64,000 nt of DNA. Origin: Coleophoma eucalyptorum (Eukaryota; Ascomycota; Leotiomycetes; Helotiales; Dermateaceae). The stretch is from positions 372,001 to 436,000 of the forward strand of contig JALRME010000001.1 of NCBI GenBank assembly GCA_026120035.1, read 5' to 3'. Shown here piece after piece: positions 1 through 11,004 of the stretch (position 1 is its first letter; each line of letters starts with the position of its first letter). The notes under the pieces are model-generated. The model saw only the letters and a list, made by a program, of their open reading frames with translations, searched no databases and was not told the origin of the DNA. Made by a program: the position numbers and the translations under genes.

Positions 1-136
1 ACTGTGGCTGATCCACAATCTAAACATCGATACGAAAAGCAAGATAGATAGAAGTTTATATATTATATGTAGAAATAGTGATATAAATACTAAAGATAGA
101 TAATTAAAGTAGATTATTTCATTATAATGACTATAA

Positions 137-1851
137 TTATAACTCATCAATACGCCCTAGTAGCCACTGCAAATGCCTAAAAGATGCGCGTGGCTGGCTT
201 TCCGGCTGGACATGGGTTCCCAAATACGTCTCTGTCCACATTAAGCCCCTCTCAAAGTGTTTGAGTCCTACTACCCCTTGGGAGCCGTCCCTGCCCTTCT
301 GCGGGCCGTTGTTGAAAGCAGTCCTGTACTCCAAGTCTGGGATGTCGACGACCATGTCCTCGCTCGGCATAGACTGGAATCCAAGCGCACCGTTCCAGGT
401 CATATTCTGGATGGCGAGGAGTGTCCCATTGGTGATGATGATCATGTCTAGGTCGCCATTGGAGATTAATACGCGGTTCGTCGCCTCAATCACTTGTGGT
501 AAGACCTTCTGTATTGGGTCTGACGACGTATCGCCCGCCAATTCGGGCCCGCCAGATCCACCGCCGGCAACGAAGACAGGGTGGTGCTGGTCTAGATACC
601 AGTTGACATCCGGTGCATGCAGTGCTGCCTTAACGTCACTGCGGTTTGGGTACGGTGTAGCGCCGTCAGGGAGATAATCAAACTGCGTACGGTGGGCTAG
701 CACATCCCATAGTAGCGGGCAGCCGTCGTTGACAGCATAAACATTGAAGCACGGGTTGATAGAGAAGGCGGCATGGTCTAACATCTCCCAGACGGCGCAG
801 CTGATGTTCTCAGGGCTCGACGAGTCGAAGAATACGGCTGGCTGGGATCCCGGGGGTGGGTAGGTCAGGTAAGTATCAATATAGTCAGCGTACCCGCACG
901 TCTGGTGCAGGTGCTCGACTTTACTAATAAGAGAGGAGTTGTAGCCCATGACATTATTATTTGCGCGGACAAAGGGCACCACCGTTACCTCCTGTTGGAC
1001 GAAGTCCCAGTTGCCGATGCAGGGATCGTAGAGTAACGCACCAGTGACATCGAAGTATTTCGGATCCTTCTCGTCAAGCATTGCTGCGGCGATATAAGGA
1101 ACATAACGGCCTGCATATGACTCTCCAGTCACGTATATCTTGAAGTTTTTGATCCCAAATAATTTCTCGAAGTTCTTGAAGAACTTGATAAAATCTTGGG
1201 CTGTCTCTTCCTCAGTTGTTGCAGTTGGAGTTCCAATTGAATACCCAGTGCCAATGGGCTGATCAACCCTGCAGCACATGTTAGAGAAGTATAGACCTGA
1301 AAGTAACGCAAGACTTAGCATACCACAGCATATTAGTCTCATTAACCCAAGAGTATGGATTTTCGACGGGGCGATAGGTGCCAGGCGACCAGGTGAAACG
1401 ACCATTTTCTTGGAAGAAGCCTTCAAATGTGCTCCAACCTGGGCCACCATTGAGGAAGATAGTTACCTCATCTCGTGGAATGCCGATTGTCGGTTGGAAA
1501 ATGAAGAACAAAGCATTGCTGGTGTTTTTCTTATCAATTGGGATCAGACCGGAGTATATCTCCCCAATGTCATAAGGAACATCGGGCAATGACTCAACGA
1601 CAAAAGCTAGAGTTGAGCTATATTAGTTGGTGGTTATTAGACCAGATTATATTCGAAGGCAGAGGAGACACACGCTTCGTTTTCTTAGACAAAAACCGAA
1701 AGTTGGACTCGTTACGGTGACTTGTCGTATAGGGGGAAATATATTCCGTTGGAATTGGCAACGGCGGGGGGTGGAACCCGTAGAAAGCTTCCCGGCTGGC
1801 AAATACTAGTCCAAAGATTGCCGTCGATGGGATAAATATGCCAACTTTCAT
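137..1851 (-). CDS. Secreted serine carboxypeptidase, peptidase family S10
   Basis: Three exons, 1851-1674, 1606-1324 and 1268-137, join in frame to a protein of about 530 residues, the usual S10 length; the two introns are 67 and 55 bp. The N-terminus is hydrophobic and resembles a signal peptide, so the enzyme should be secreted or vacuolar, removing C-terminal residues from peptides. The oxyanion-hole motif NGGPGW is at about residues 112-117 and the nucleophile motif [10 protein letters not shown] follows, with Ser near 204. The acid residue lies in ISNGDLDMI and the histidine in LGTHVQP near the C-terminus, so the triad looks complete. The first of the two Met-rich options upstream was chosen because it supplies the signal peptide. 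The last five residues are RIDEL, which resembles an ER-retrieval signal only loosely. Family assignment is secure; the substrate is unknown. Confidence 0.93.
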
Positions 1852-3258
1852 TGTAAGATCCTAGCCCAACTAAAGCAGATTTATAGTAGCAACAAAAGAA
1901 GCTTAAGAAATTTAGGATTCTTCGTAAGGAGCAGATGGTTCAAAACAGTTGGATTTGATGGTCCTGTAGAATAGAGGAATTCTGGACATTAATAGATAAT
2001 TGACTTCACTGTTGCGCCTCTTCATATTCGCTGCAAAATGCGAGAATCTCCTGTTTCGGTAACGATTATCGACGAGATGCTAGTCTAAGACATGCGGTCA
2101 GCCCGTCCCGTCCCGTCCGCATCCAGTAAGGAGAAGAACGAAGCAGAGCAATCTTGTGATTGCCGAGTCTAACGAAACATAAGGATTGTAGGTTTCACAG
2201 CAATTTATTATGATTGAGAAGTAAGCTTTCGGGATCCCCCATCTTGTCTTGATCGTAAGGTCATGCCTTTTCTATTGTGGAGAAGGAGCCTAGGAATAGC
2301 GGTCCTGCAAGGACAGTAATATGGCTTTAATAGCTCCTTGCCGTTTAAAATCCTGCGCAAGCGTAGATGTTAGATGTAGTCTCTACGCTGTCTCTCCACT
2401 TCGTTCTTAACTTAGAATAATGACGGGTGAAACCCTTTATCCGAAGCAAGGAACCTTTGTAGTACTAGCACTAATAATGAAGTTTTATGGTCATAGTTTA
2501 ATATGTATAATATTAACCAACAATGGATAGAAAGAGCGACAAGCTATATAGATTGTTCAAATCCAATTCAAGATATGTTTGGTTTGTTTTGATTCGTGAC
2601 TTGCGGCTAGCTTGTATCCGGGATATAGCAATTACTATAACATTCGTGGATCAGGTGACATATACTACCTCTTATGTGAGGGCCCTTTTAACTGTTAAAA
2701 GGAGTTCTTGGACCTATATATGGTCTATGCACACCCTAAAGAATCCCTGGTTCATTCCTAAAAAGTTTACCCCTAAAATGGTTTTGGTCCATCAGTAGGT
2801 TGGCGGCTAGCTAAGCGATCGCGACTTGGTAGCCGTTTCGCTTAGCTGCTCGCTGACCTACCCATGGACTATAGTATATAGTACTATAGGATGATCTCTA
2901 CGAATCAGAAGTTATAAAAAAGGTAATACTATCGAGTTAGTAAAGGTATATTATATATTAACGGCTAGTAAGTCTAATTCATCGGAACTATACAATATGC
3001 AAGTGCGAATTTATGGTCTTTATTTTAAACTAGTCTCTAGTGTAGGCCGTATGTAAGAAATTGGAGGAACATTTATGCGAAAGTAAATTGCGCCTTGAAG
3101 TTTTCTAGGTATATTTCGATATCAATATAGAAAAATAGCCAGCTGGACGTTTAATGTTGGGTCAGAGTTATTTTGCCTCGAGAATCGGATACCTTGATGC
3201 GAAAAGAGGGAACTGATTTACACAAGACTCATCAAATAGAACTTGAATTGAAAAGAGA
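1852..3258. other. Intergenic, AT-rich
   Basis: No gene is recognised between the carboxypeptidase start and the broken Rieske gene. Open frames are short and have no family resemblance. At 2806-2850 there is an imperfect inverted repeat with 9-bp arms (AGCTAAGCG and its complement) separated by roughly 20 bp, which may be a chance hairpin or a remnant of a small inverted-repeat element. Confidence 0.5.
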
Positions 3259-4149
3259 TTACCAGACTAGTTGATTGACCTGATCACATCCCTGCTGAGA
3301 AGAGTCACATATCTCCTTGCAAAAAAGCACATCTTCTGCAGCTTGGCTGTTCTGTTTCTGGGAGCGACGAGCTGGCCAGGCTTCGCTACCCGCAATTTCC
3401 TCTTTTTCATGATATTGGCGAAGACTGGTCCTGAGCAACGAATGAAAATGGTAGACAACTTCCTACTTCGGATGGAGAGGGCCAGTCACATATTTATCAG
3501 TATTAAGATTCCGTTGCGCTACATTTCCTAGCATTTTGTCGTCTTTCTCGACCTGCTTGAAGAAGTCGGTGGCTTCTGTAAACTCTTGATCTGAGGCATT
3601 CTTGTTACAATATATTTGATACTCCATGATGGTTGTCGTCGATGATGTAGGAACCGTCGCCATCATATAGAAGAATGGAAGGCTGTGATATGACCAGTAA
3701 AAATAGTATAAATACCATCTAGAAGTTGAATCTGCTTACCTGACTGTGAGGGTTGTATGGGAATACAGAATCGCAGGGGCTGCTTGGATGATATCCAAGT
3801 CCTCTTTCATTGAGCTTGCAGAGAAGTGCTTAGTATAAGCCATCTTGAAAACTTTTTCAATCTCACCCTCCGGTTTCAAAAAACTTGCAAACCCTGGATG
3901 TGCAGTCGGGCAGTGGTAACACTAGTTCGTGTAAGTTGTTTGTTACCTATTCACGCATCTGCTTCCCTCGTTGTAATTCTCCATTAAAGCTTTCCAATCG
4001 AAGTCGCTATCCAATTTCAAGTCATGGTCAAAGACGTAGTCATCCATATTAAATTCTGCAAATTTTTCATGCCCATCATTTTTATTTTTTGTAGACCACT
4101 GCAAAGTTAATCTAGAAGAAAATTTTAGCATGACAATCAATACGATCAC
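3259..4149 (-). pseudogene. Broken Rieske-type aromatic-ring/choline monooxygenase-like oxygenase, catalytic domain
   Basis: Conceptual translation on the minus strand gives the C-terminal catalytic half of a Rieske non-haem iron oxygenase alpha subunit. It begins with a segment containing NMDDYVFDHD and MENYNE, continues after an intron (about 3961-3908) with CYHCPTAHP, which holds the iron-ligand histidines, then FLKPEGEIEKVFKMAY. After a second intron (about 3766-3694) it ends with MMATVPTSSTTT, EYQIYCNKNASD and GPLHPK. An in-frame TAG at 3463-3465 follows GPLHPK, yet family-like sequence continues for about 60 codons beyond it. The donor after MENYNE reads GGAAGC where GTAAGC would be expected. 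The N-terminal Rieske [2Fe-2S] domain is not found upstream. It is therefore a truncated pseudogene. Choline monooxygenase and related quaternary-amine demethylases belong to this family; the original substrate cannot be told. Confidence 0.8.
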
Positions 4150-4609
4150 CTTCAGTCATGGAGTGAAACTATAATGCCGGTAGATTCATTTGCCATAGTC
4201 GATTTGAAAAAGATGCGTACCACAGGACGGCTTTTTTGTTGGGACCTAAAGCCACAACGAACTCTTCATATGCTGTTCAGCTCTTATGCTAAAATCATCA
4301 GTGGGACTTGTGCTGCAGACGTTGCGAGGTCATTTGGCTGAAAATTAGTAATAGTTGATATGTCAAGAGACATTTTCTAATGCAGTAATTTGAAGTACTC
4401 TTGGAGGATATAAAGATGACCACTTTAGGATAGCGAAAGAAAATCTATTAGACAATCTTACTTCTGGTCACTCATTGATAGACTTCTTCCATAAGTGAGA
4501 CGATGCGAAGAAAACTAACCTTTGAGAATACGAGGATGAATCAATTTCTCCAGAGATATACATAATTGTATCCTCATTGACAAAAGTACTCTTGACACTA
4601 CCTTTCATA

Positions 4610-5259
4610 ATGCCTGCTCAGATTGATTTAGTCACCGGAGCTAATGGCCATACTGGCTTCCGACTGGTAGTTGCTGCCCTCAATGCCGGATATCATGTTC
4701 GCGCCGCTATCAGGTCGCAGAGAAGGCCGACAGCATAACCAATACTCCGTCCATCAAGGCAATAAAATTTCGCCACCAATTGAGCTTTGTAATTTGTCCT
4801 AGACCTCCTCTAGGGTGCTTATGACGAGGTAATGCAAGATGTGCAATACGCGATCCATTTTGCATCGCCTATTGTGTCAGGAGGTCGACTTACTCCAGAC
4901 GAATTTGAAGTAGCCTTATTGGAGTCTTCTATCAGAGGGACGATCAACTGTATCAAGACTGCGCAGAAACCGCCCTCCATCAATAGAGTTGTTTTCGCAT
5001 CTTCTTAGCACAAATCTCATGGCAGGAGCTTGCTGGATGCGATATTAACCCTATATTCAATGAGACCAGCCGTGCACCTAACGTTTCTGATCCATATCAA
5101 AATGAGTTTGAGGCATATAGCGCTTCAAAAATTCTAGCTTTGAATGCTACGGAGAGGTGGATGGACAGTCATAACCCCAAGTTCAGTATAGTCTACATAT
5201 ATCCTGGATTCATTCTTAGAAAAACCGAGATGGTTACTTTGTTCGACGACTTTTTCTAG
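4610..5259 (+). pseudogene. Broken extended short-chain dehydrogenase/reductase (NAD-dependent epimerase/ketoreductase-like)
   Basis: From ATG 4610 the frame reads a Rossmann start, MPAQIDLVTGANGHTGFRLV, with the TGxxGxxG-type nucleotide loop. It shifts frame after about residue 38 (RSQ/EKADSI). Homology resumes with YDEVMQDVQYAIHFASPI, runs to an in-frame TAG after VVFASS, then continues in another frame through NEFEAYSASKILA, which carries the YxxxK catalytic motif, and YIYPGFI, ending at TAG 5257-5259. At least two frameshifts and two internal stops make it non-functional. The family resembles dihydroflavonol-reductase or 3-beta-HSD-like SDRs. It lies head to head with the Rieske relic. 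Confidence 0.8.
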
Positions 5260-5274
5260 CGAGATATTTATGTC

Positions 5275-5466
5275 TTATTCCTTCTTTTCCTCGTGCAGTA
5301 CTGTGGCTGCAATCTTCCGAATCTCGGTGTCCCCCTCCTCTGCAGTTGTGTGACAGGTCTGCCGTCCATATATGAACCAAGTAATACAAGCAACTAGGAA
5401 TGGAAAGCCCAAGACTACGGACAAGTAGTTCATGATCATAGGAGTTACGGGCAAAATAGTTGGAAA
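5275..5466 (-). pseudogene. C-terminal fragment of an amino-acid/choline-type permease
   Basis: The minus strand from 5466 to the stop at 5277-5275 reads about 63 residues beginning FPTILPVTPMIMNY, followed by a hydrophobic helix (SVVLGFPFLVACITWFIYG) and a hydrophilic tail ending TVLHEEKKE. LPVTxxxMNY followed by a last membrane helix is typical of the end of fungal APC-superfamily amino-acid/choline permeases. I see no upstream exons in frame between 5467 and 5940, so this is an orphan 3' end. It overlaps no intact gene and ends about 15 bp from the converging SDR relic. Confidence 0.6.
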
Positions 5467-5940
5467 ACATAAAAATTTCCGATCTAGATGTTTGTCTTAG
5501 CTACAAATGTTTGCTTTTCAACGCAAATCTTTTTTCCCCTATTTCGAAGATACATGGATTGAGTGCCTTGACCTTGCTCCCTATCGGATGGCAATTGAGG
5601 ATAATGATATCAGACACCGAGAGATTTGGACAAGTGTAGCCCATTCTTAGTACTCGAAAGCATCAAATAAAAGCCCAAGTACTGGAAGATTTTACCATCA
5701 TCTTACCATCCTTGCAAGTCCTAATGATCTTGAGTTGAATAAGGTTAACTAACGAAAAACCAATAACCGGGACCTTTCCAGACTGATAGCCAAAAGCAAT
5801 TATTAATCCTGATGTGAAATATTATACACCATACTATGATAGTCAAGTGTTAACCAAAGCAAGTCCTGTGAGTTCCAGGTAATTTAGGAATCATGAATAC
5901 CTAGCCCTCGATAATTACTGATGTGGTTTTCTTCTGGATA

Positions 5941-6318
5941 TTATTGAGGGTATTCAGATATAAGAATAATTCCAGTCATATCTACCTTAACACGGCCAAT
6001 GTTAGTAAGAAGGCTCGAGTCTATACTATCAAATGACAACCTCAAGACATTATCAACTTCAACTGTCTGCTGTGGGGTGCCAGTAGCGGCGTCCCAAACC
6101 TTGATAGTGCGATACCCTAAGGACGCCTATTCTGAGACCGATACGAGCAGCTTGGAGTTATGTAAGAAGGTGACAGAGCTGATGGTGCCGTAATTGCCCT
6201 TGATTGTATTTTTATAGGTGCATATGCTGGTATCCCAGATCTTGATAGTACCACCACTAAAGGCTAATGCAAGCAACTTGGAGTCATATGAGAAGGCCAC
6301 AGAGCTAGTTCTACATTT
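5941..6318 (-). pseudogene. WD40-repeat fragment, probably from a fungal NLR/STAND-type protein
   Basis: The minus-strand frame ending at TAA 5943-5941 reads successive WD40 blades: SSVAFSYDSKLLALAFSGG with TIKIWDTS, then ISSVTFLHNSKLLVSVSE, an in-frame stop, TIKVWDAATGTPQQTVEV and LRLSFDSIDSSLLTNIGRV. This blade style, with a short threonine-rich linker, is typical of the highly similar repeats at the C-terminus of fungal NACHT-WD40 proteins. No NACHT or N-terminal effector domain is seen. The fragment begins abruptly at about 6318, where agmatinase-like sequence ends. Confidence 0.75.
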
Positions 6319-7180
6319 ATAACGTTAAGATTGATGCGTAAATAGACCGGTATCATAGTGCCGACTCGACTGTTGATTAATGACGCTACCCCCTCAGGTC
6401 CAAGGCTATCAATGTCGTCGTTAAATACTCGGCCATAAAACGCCGCATCTCTCACACGTACTGAATTTCTCTCCCTCGTACTTATTCTGTGGTACCCCAC
6501 ATATATAGATGAATCAGAGTCTGCAAGATCTCCAGATCCTATACCATCGATCACAGCACCCAAACTGACAACTATAATCGGCTTATGATATATCAATTTT
6601 AATGCACGCAATACAGGCAGTGTACTTGCTCCGTCACCGCCGATGGCCGATCAGTATCGGCTTACGTACCTCTTTGGAGGTAGAAGTTTTCCGGCTATTT
6701 AGTTCACCAAATGCTAGACTTATTTGGGCTGCACCCCTTTCTCTGTCGAGGTACTCCAGTCTAATATCCCCAAAGTCATTAATACGTGCCCGGCTTCTAT
6801 ATGGGTTAAATCCAGCCCAGACATTGAATCTACGAAAAGCATTCTGAGACGATGCATCACGAATGGCATGGGGTCCAGAGCGTACACTTAATAAAGCAAT
6901 ATATTAGGCTGGTGATCCTAAATTGGAAAATTGGAGCAAAAATGGAACGAGGGAAGATGTTCTATCACTGGATCTATGAGAATATTGATGGGAAGTTGTA
7001 AAGATACGAAATTTTTCATGGAGAAAACCGGCAGCCCGCAATGAAATAATATGTCAAACATACCTGTGCAAGAGCCAGGTCCAGCCTCAAATGGAACTCC
7101 AATGATTCCCACATCGAACTTCATATTTTTTCTAAGTAGTCCACATGACGTAAGTGTGCAAACGTGAAAATACCGCCAAA
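6318..7180 (-). pseudogene. Broken agmatinase/ureohydrolase
   Basis: Minus-strand segments match the agmatinase-arginase fold in order: FGGIFTFAHLRHVDYLEK, KFDVGIIGVPFEAGPG, an intron of about 180 bp, SGPHAIRDASSQ, FRRFNVWAGFNPYRSRARI, DFGDIRLEYLD, PILIGGDGASTLPVLRALK, YHKPIIVVSLGAVID, SIYVGYH and GPEGVASLINSRVGTMIPVYL. Frameshifts occur after YLEK and at the PILIG-GGD boundary. Manganese ligands are lost: the expected GGDHS reads GGDGAS, HFDAHxD reads SLGAVID, and SxDxDxxDP reads RINLNVIN. The enzyme would have released urea from agmatine or a related guanidino compound. It joins WD40-like sequence directly at about 6318. Confidence 0.82.
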
Positions 7181-7186
7181 ATTATA

Positions 7187-8189
7187 CCATAGTAATTAGT
7201 ACTTGGACGGTGGTAATGTCTGCTTTGGAGAATCAATCACTTGCATCTGGCCCCATTTGCTTTGTAGATCATAAATATGTGTCAGATTTTCCTGCCCTAA
7301 GATAGCGATAATACTTGGTAATACTATTATTGGAGCCGAAATCACCAGTCGCAGATGCATATTGTAAGCACCGGGGCCGAACTTAGGTGTTCATTAAATT
7401 CTCGCTATAGTGACACCTTGTGTGGTTGATTGGCTTGCTCCCGGAGGAGAAGAGCGTAAGTGATGTGCGAAACAATATTTATAGTTTTTTTGACCGTCAC
7501 AGATTCTTTATGTAGCGCTACTATGTCAGGTCAGAAAATTAGTTGGAATGCGGCGATAGAATATAGTTTCGGTAGAGCCGTCACCGCCACGACTTCCCAT
7601 CACTCTTCCCAAGTCCGCAAGGGGAAAAGGAACAATAAGACAAGTTGTAGCACGCGGCGTCACATGAGGCTCGTTGCCATATTTGTTTGTATATAAGCTA
7701 TTCCGTTCAGCATTCCATTTAACGAAACATAGTATGTCATACAGAGCACTACTTCTAGCTGGCTAGTTAGTTCGTAGTGGAATGGTGCTCCCCAGGTAAA
7801 CGGTACTTGTTTTCTCTACTCTGTAACTCGCTCTTGAACTAAAGGACACAGAACCTTCGTATCAAGACGCCTGGACAATAAGTGAGGCACTTGGACCACT
7901 AGGAGAGACCTGCTAGGCACTATTACAAGGTAACTGGAAGAGTCTCCCCATGGAGGTTTTTAAGATGCAGTTAGGTAAGTTAGTTGCTTTTATATAAACG
8001 AGCTAGTATTACAAGAAATTACAAACTATAAAGCTATTAAATTCAAAATATTAAGATGTACCCGACAGGAAGCTATAATTCCTAATAATACTTTTGATCA
8101 CTAAAAAGTAAGGACTGTAGTGATAGAACAAAGCAGAATATTATAACAACTGATCGTTGGGCAAAGGTGCTAGCATCTTATGAATCCGC
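7187..8189. other. Intergenic, nothing recognised
   Basis: Only short open frames, the longest 78 codons at 7460-7696 on the plus strand, without a recognisable domain or codon pattern. The stretch separates the decayed block from an intact secreted-protein gene. Confidence 0.5.
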
Positions 8190-9230
8190 TCAACAACCCT
8201 CAGCCGCACACACACCTGACACTCCTTGCGCAATAGCGCCAGCCGGAATCCCAAGCTCAGGGCCAAAGATACCAGCGACCCACGCCGCGAAGCCAGTACC
8301 AAACTTCAACCCTTTGCACACGTCACACTGCGGGCTGTGCGAGCAATCGATTTCATAGTCCAGTGCACCTTGATCAGCGGCATTGACATCTGAAATATCG
8401 ATGCTCAGCGTCTGCGGTACCCAAGTATAGTCGACCCAGTTATCCACCCAGCCACCGATGCATGTATCTCTCCCAGACTTGCATGGGTCCCACTTGAGCT
8501 CGTTGAGCTTTTCGTGCTTGACCATATCCGGCAACTCAGTTGCTAGACCTTTGAGCGTGTCGGTCATTGCAGGAGTTGTACCTTTCTTATTGCCGTGACA
8601 GCGAAATTTGATCTTGCAACCCCCGGGAATGTCTGTCCATGACTGGTCGCACTCGCCATTGTCGCCATATGATATCTTGCCGTAGACGTCAGCGACATTA
8701 ATGTTACCCTTGAGCTTTGCGAAATCCTTGGTCGTGGATAACTTGATGCTAGTTTGGTCTCTGGCCGCGGGATGAGGACCATCTTTGTGATTGCACACAT
8801 ATGCTGTGCGACAGTTTCCTCCAAAAGATCTGTGGTATGACCAGCATGTGAGCGGGCTTCCGTCATACGAGTGCGTCAATGAGCCTGCTTGGCCTGGATC
8901 GTTCACGCTAGGATGTATGGTCACCGAAACGTCGTCACCGTTCATCATCTTGAAATTGACTCCGCTCTCGCGCCATGGGTAGGAACCGTCCGCTTTGACA
9001 GCACCGGCGTTGTAGGAAGGATTGAGTTGTGTTTCCTCTGCGTCCGTCCATACCTCGCCCGCGAAGTAGAGGGCCCACCATGACGATGACCATTCGGGAT
9101 GCCCTGCGACTTCGCCAATGCCGCAATCTACTAGGACGAAATGCTCAGTTGGGTTGTACTCTGCGAACGTCACACGGATACTGGAGAGGAGGCCAAGCAG
9201 TAGCACGAATCCAAAATGTGATGGAGCCAT
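8190..9230 (-). CDS. Secreted cysteine-rich protein of unknown function
   Basis: A single uninterrupted exon of 346 codons. Residues 1-23 form a clean signal peptide with cleavage expected after VTFA. The mature chain is Trp- and Gly-rich in its first third and holds 14 cysteines, spaced singly or in close pairs (NCRTAYVCNH, DPCKSGRDTC, QCDVCKG, GVCAAEGC); an even number suits an extracellular disulfide-bonded fold. There are no transmembrane helices after the signal and no GPI signal. A TATAAAA element lies about 95 bp upstream. I recognise no family or catalytic motif. It is larger than typical small effectors; an extracellular enzyme or an apoplastic protein are both possible. The intact frame among decayed neighbours suggests it is maintained. 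Confidence 0.8.
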   Translation of the reverse strand: MAPSHFGFVLLLGLLSSIRVTFAEYNPTEHFVLVDCGIGEVAGHPEWSSSWWALYFAGEVWTDAEETQLNPSYNAGAVKADGSYPWRESGVNFKMMNGDDVSVTIHPSVNDPGQAGSLTHSYDGSPLTCWSYHRSFGGNCRTAYVCNHKDGPHPAARDQTSIKLSTTKDFAKLKGNINVADVYGKISYGDNGECDQSWTDIPGGCKIKFRCHGNKKGTTPAMTDTLKGLATELPDMVKHEKLNELKWDPCKSGRDTCIGGWVDNWVDYTWVPQTLSIDISDVNAADQGALDYEIDCSHSPQCDVCKGLKFGTGFAAWVAGIFGPELGIPAGAIAQGVSGVCAAEGC

Positions 9231-9320
9231 GTTCAGTAGTTATTAGAACCTGGTGAATTGGTGGATGAAGAAGATAGGAATGGCTGGTTTAATGGCCCAG
9301 TATTGTCGAGATACTCCTAG

Positions 9321-9329
9321 CTTTTATAT
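9321..9329 (-). promoter_or_regulatory. TATA box candidate for the secreted cysteine-rich gene
   Basis: The minus strand reads GATATAAAAG here, 92-100 bp upstream of the ATG at 9230. Position and sequence fit a fungal core promoter. Confidence 0.45.
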
Positions 9330-9330
9330 C

Positions 9331-11004
9331 GATTCTTTTTAGCGTGCACTCTACCTAAATTTGCTCAACGCATCTTAATACTGCGACCCCGAGCCTGAAG
9401 CCCTCTTAGCCCAGACTCACCGCTGGGAAATGCCCCATCCATTGAGTACAGCCCCTCTCAGCTGCCGTGAACACCGAAAGCTATCGATGCATAGCACCGG
9501 GTACTATCTTGAAACGGACCTAGTTGACATTCACGTCGGCGAGTACAAAGGTAATCTTCAACAGACGTCGGGAATCAGTAGGTGATTTCTTGCGTACACC
9601 GCGCCCTCAGCTGCAATGCCAAGATTATGGAGTCTTCCAAAAGTCCTGCAATGCTCCTTTGTGTTACATGCTTGGCGTTTGCATATTCGGATATGTCCGG
9701 CGGCTGAAATCTGACCTCACGCCATATCGTGGTATGCAAGACTTTGACAATCCAAAGGAAATGACCATATGAGAGCTGAAGAGGTCAAATCGAAAGTTAC
9801 GGCCGGGAGGAGTCGTCGGTTCATGAGATGCAGAGGCGACTCTGACTTTGTGTGCTGTGAGGAACCATTGTGGCAGTGATCTGGGAACTCCGAATCATGT
9901 TGGAGGATGATGTCGGGGGAATCTACGCCATCTGATCTAACACGCGAATGGTAAGCGGCGAGGCGGGTAACGCCTTGAAGCACAGACCTTTTGCTTCCCG
10001 CAACTTGGGGGAAGCGAAATGTGGTCTCTCATCACATTGGCTCTGGTACGTTGAATTAGGAGGCAAGGGGAGAACAGCTTGAGTTTTGGCCAATCCGTAT
10101 TCTCCGTACCAACTCGGTCGGCGATGTAAGGGCTCAGGGCTCAGAAAACTCACAAAGTCAAAGCATCTCCTCTTCTTGACCTGACGTAATCACCTCGACC
10201 TGTGACAGCTTTCCCCGTACCACGTTCTCCACAGTCCCGGGAAGTAGGAAGGGAATAGCACCAGAGCGGATGTACCCGGTGTCCTTTGATCGCCTGACCC
10301 AACAGTACTAGCTGCTTCGCGTGTCTAAGCTGAATAATCACGTCCATGAGTACGTTGACGTTTTGAGGTCGATGCCTAGGCTAAAGTTCCAAGCTCCTGT
10401 CCTCACAGAGCACTTTGAAATATTGGGATAGCATTTTCTACAGTCTTTGAAAGATTTGTGGATGATTCCTGCATTCTGTTTGTAAGACCTCTTAGATGTA
10501 TATTCCTTTAAATCAGGCGTACGAAAGCTAATATCGCACACTGGAGTCTACACCTGTAGCAGTGATTAAATGACATCTATTAAGTGTGTAGTGTGTGTGA
10601 CGTCTGAATAGGAAACACATACCACATTCGGTTGCGTCACATGACCATATTCATTTGACCTGTAGATTCCAGGGATCCTTGAGATCTGTCAGACCCGATA
10701 TAAGATCCTCTACATGTACAACGTGTGTAATATACCATACATTTGATACGTGTAATGAACCTCAGCGATACATAGTATCTCAGATACACTATTTACAGGT
10801 AGGCTATAGTATGACTTTCCAACAAATCCAAACACAAAGGTTATGGTAACGTCGGTAAGAATACTAATCGCAAAACCAAGAAGTTCTTTGTTTATTAGGC
10901 TAAATTATCACAAAGGATCCTCTCTTTCCACTGCTGTGTTTAGCAAGAGAAGGTATTTGATATATAGTATACTACAAATCAAGTCATAGATTGATGCTTA
11001 AGCC
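9331..11004. other. Intergenic, nothing recognised
   Basis: Open frames are all under 90 codons and none resembles a known protein. 9900-10350 is less AT-rich than its surroundings but shows no domain. The stretch separates the secreted-protein promoter from the 3' end of the first amidase. Confidence 0.45.

Noticed and set aside
257..677. Plus-strand frames opposite the S10 carboxypeptidase
   Set aside because: Antisense shadows of a gene whose motifs and splice sites are clear on the minus strand.
1128..1311. Minus frame overlapping the carboxypeptidase intron
   Set aside because: It reads through the intron in another frame; no family resemblance.
2806..2850. Imperfect inverted repeat as a MITE end
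   Set aside because: Nine-base arms only; no target-site duplication or second terminal copy seen.
5999..6193. Plus-strand ORF of 64 codons
   Set aside because: It is the antisense of the WD40 relic, whose repeats read clearly on the minus strand.
6602..6847. Plus-strand ORF of 81 codons
   Set aside because: Antisense of the agmatinase relic.
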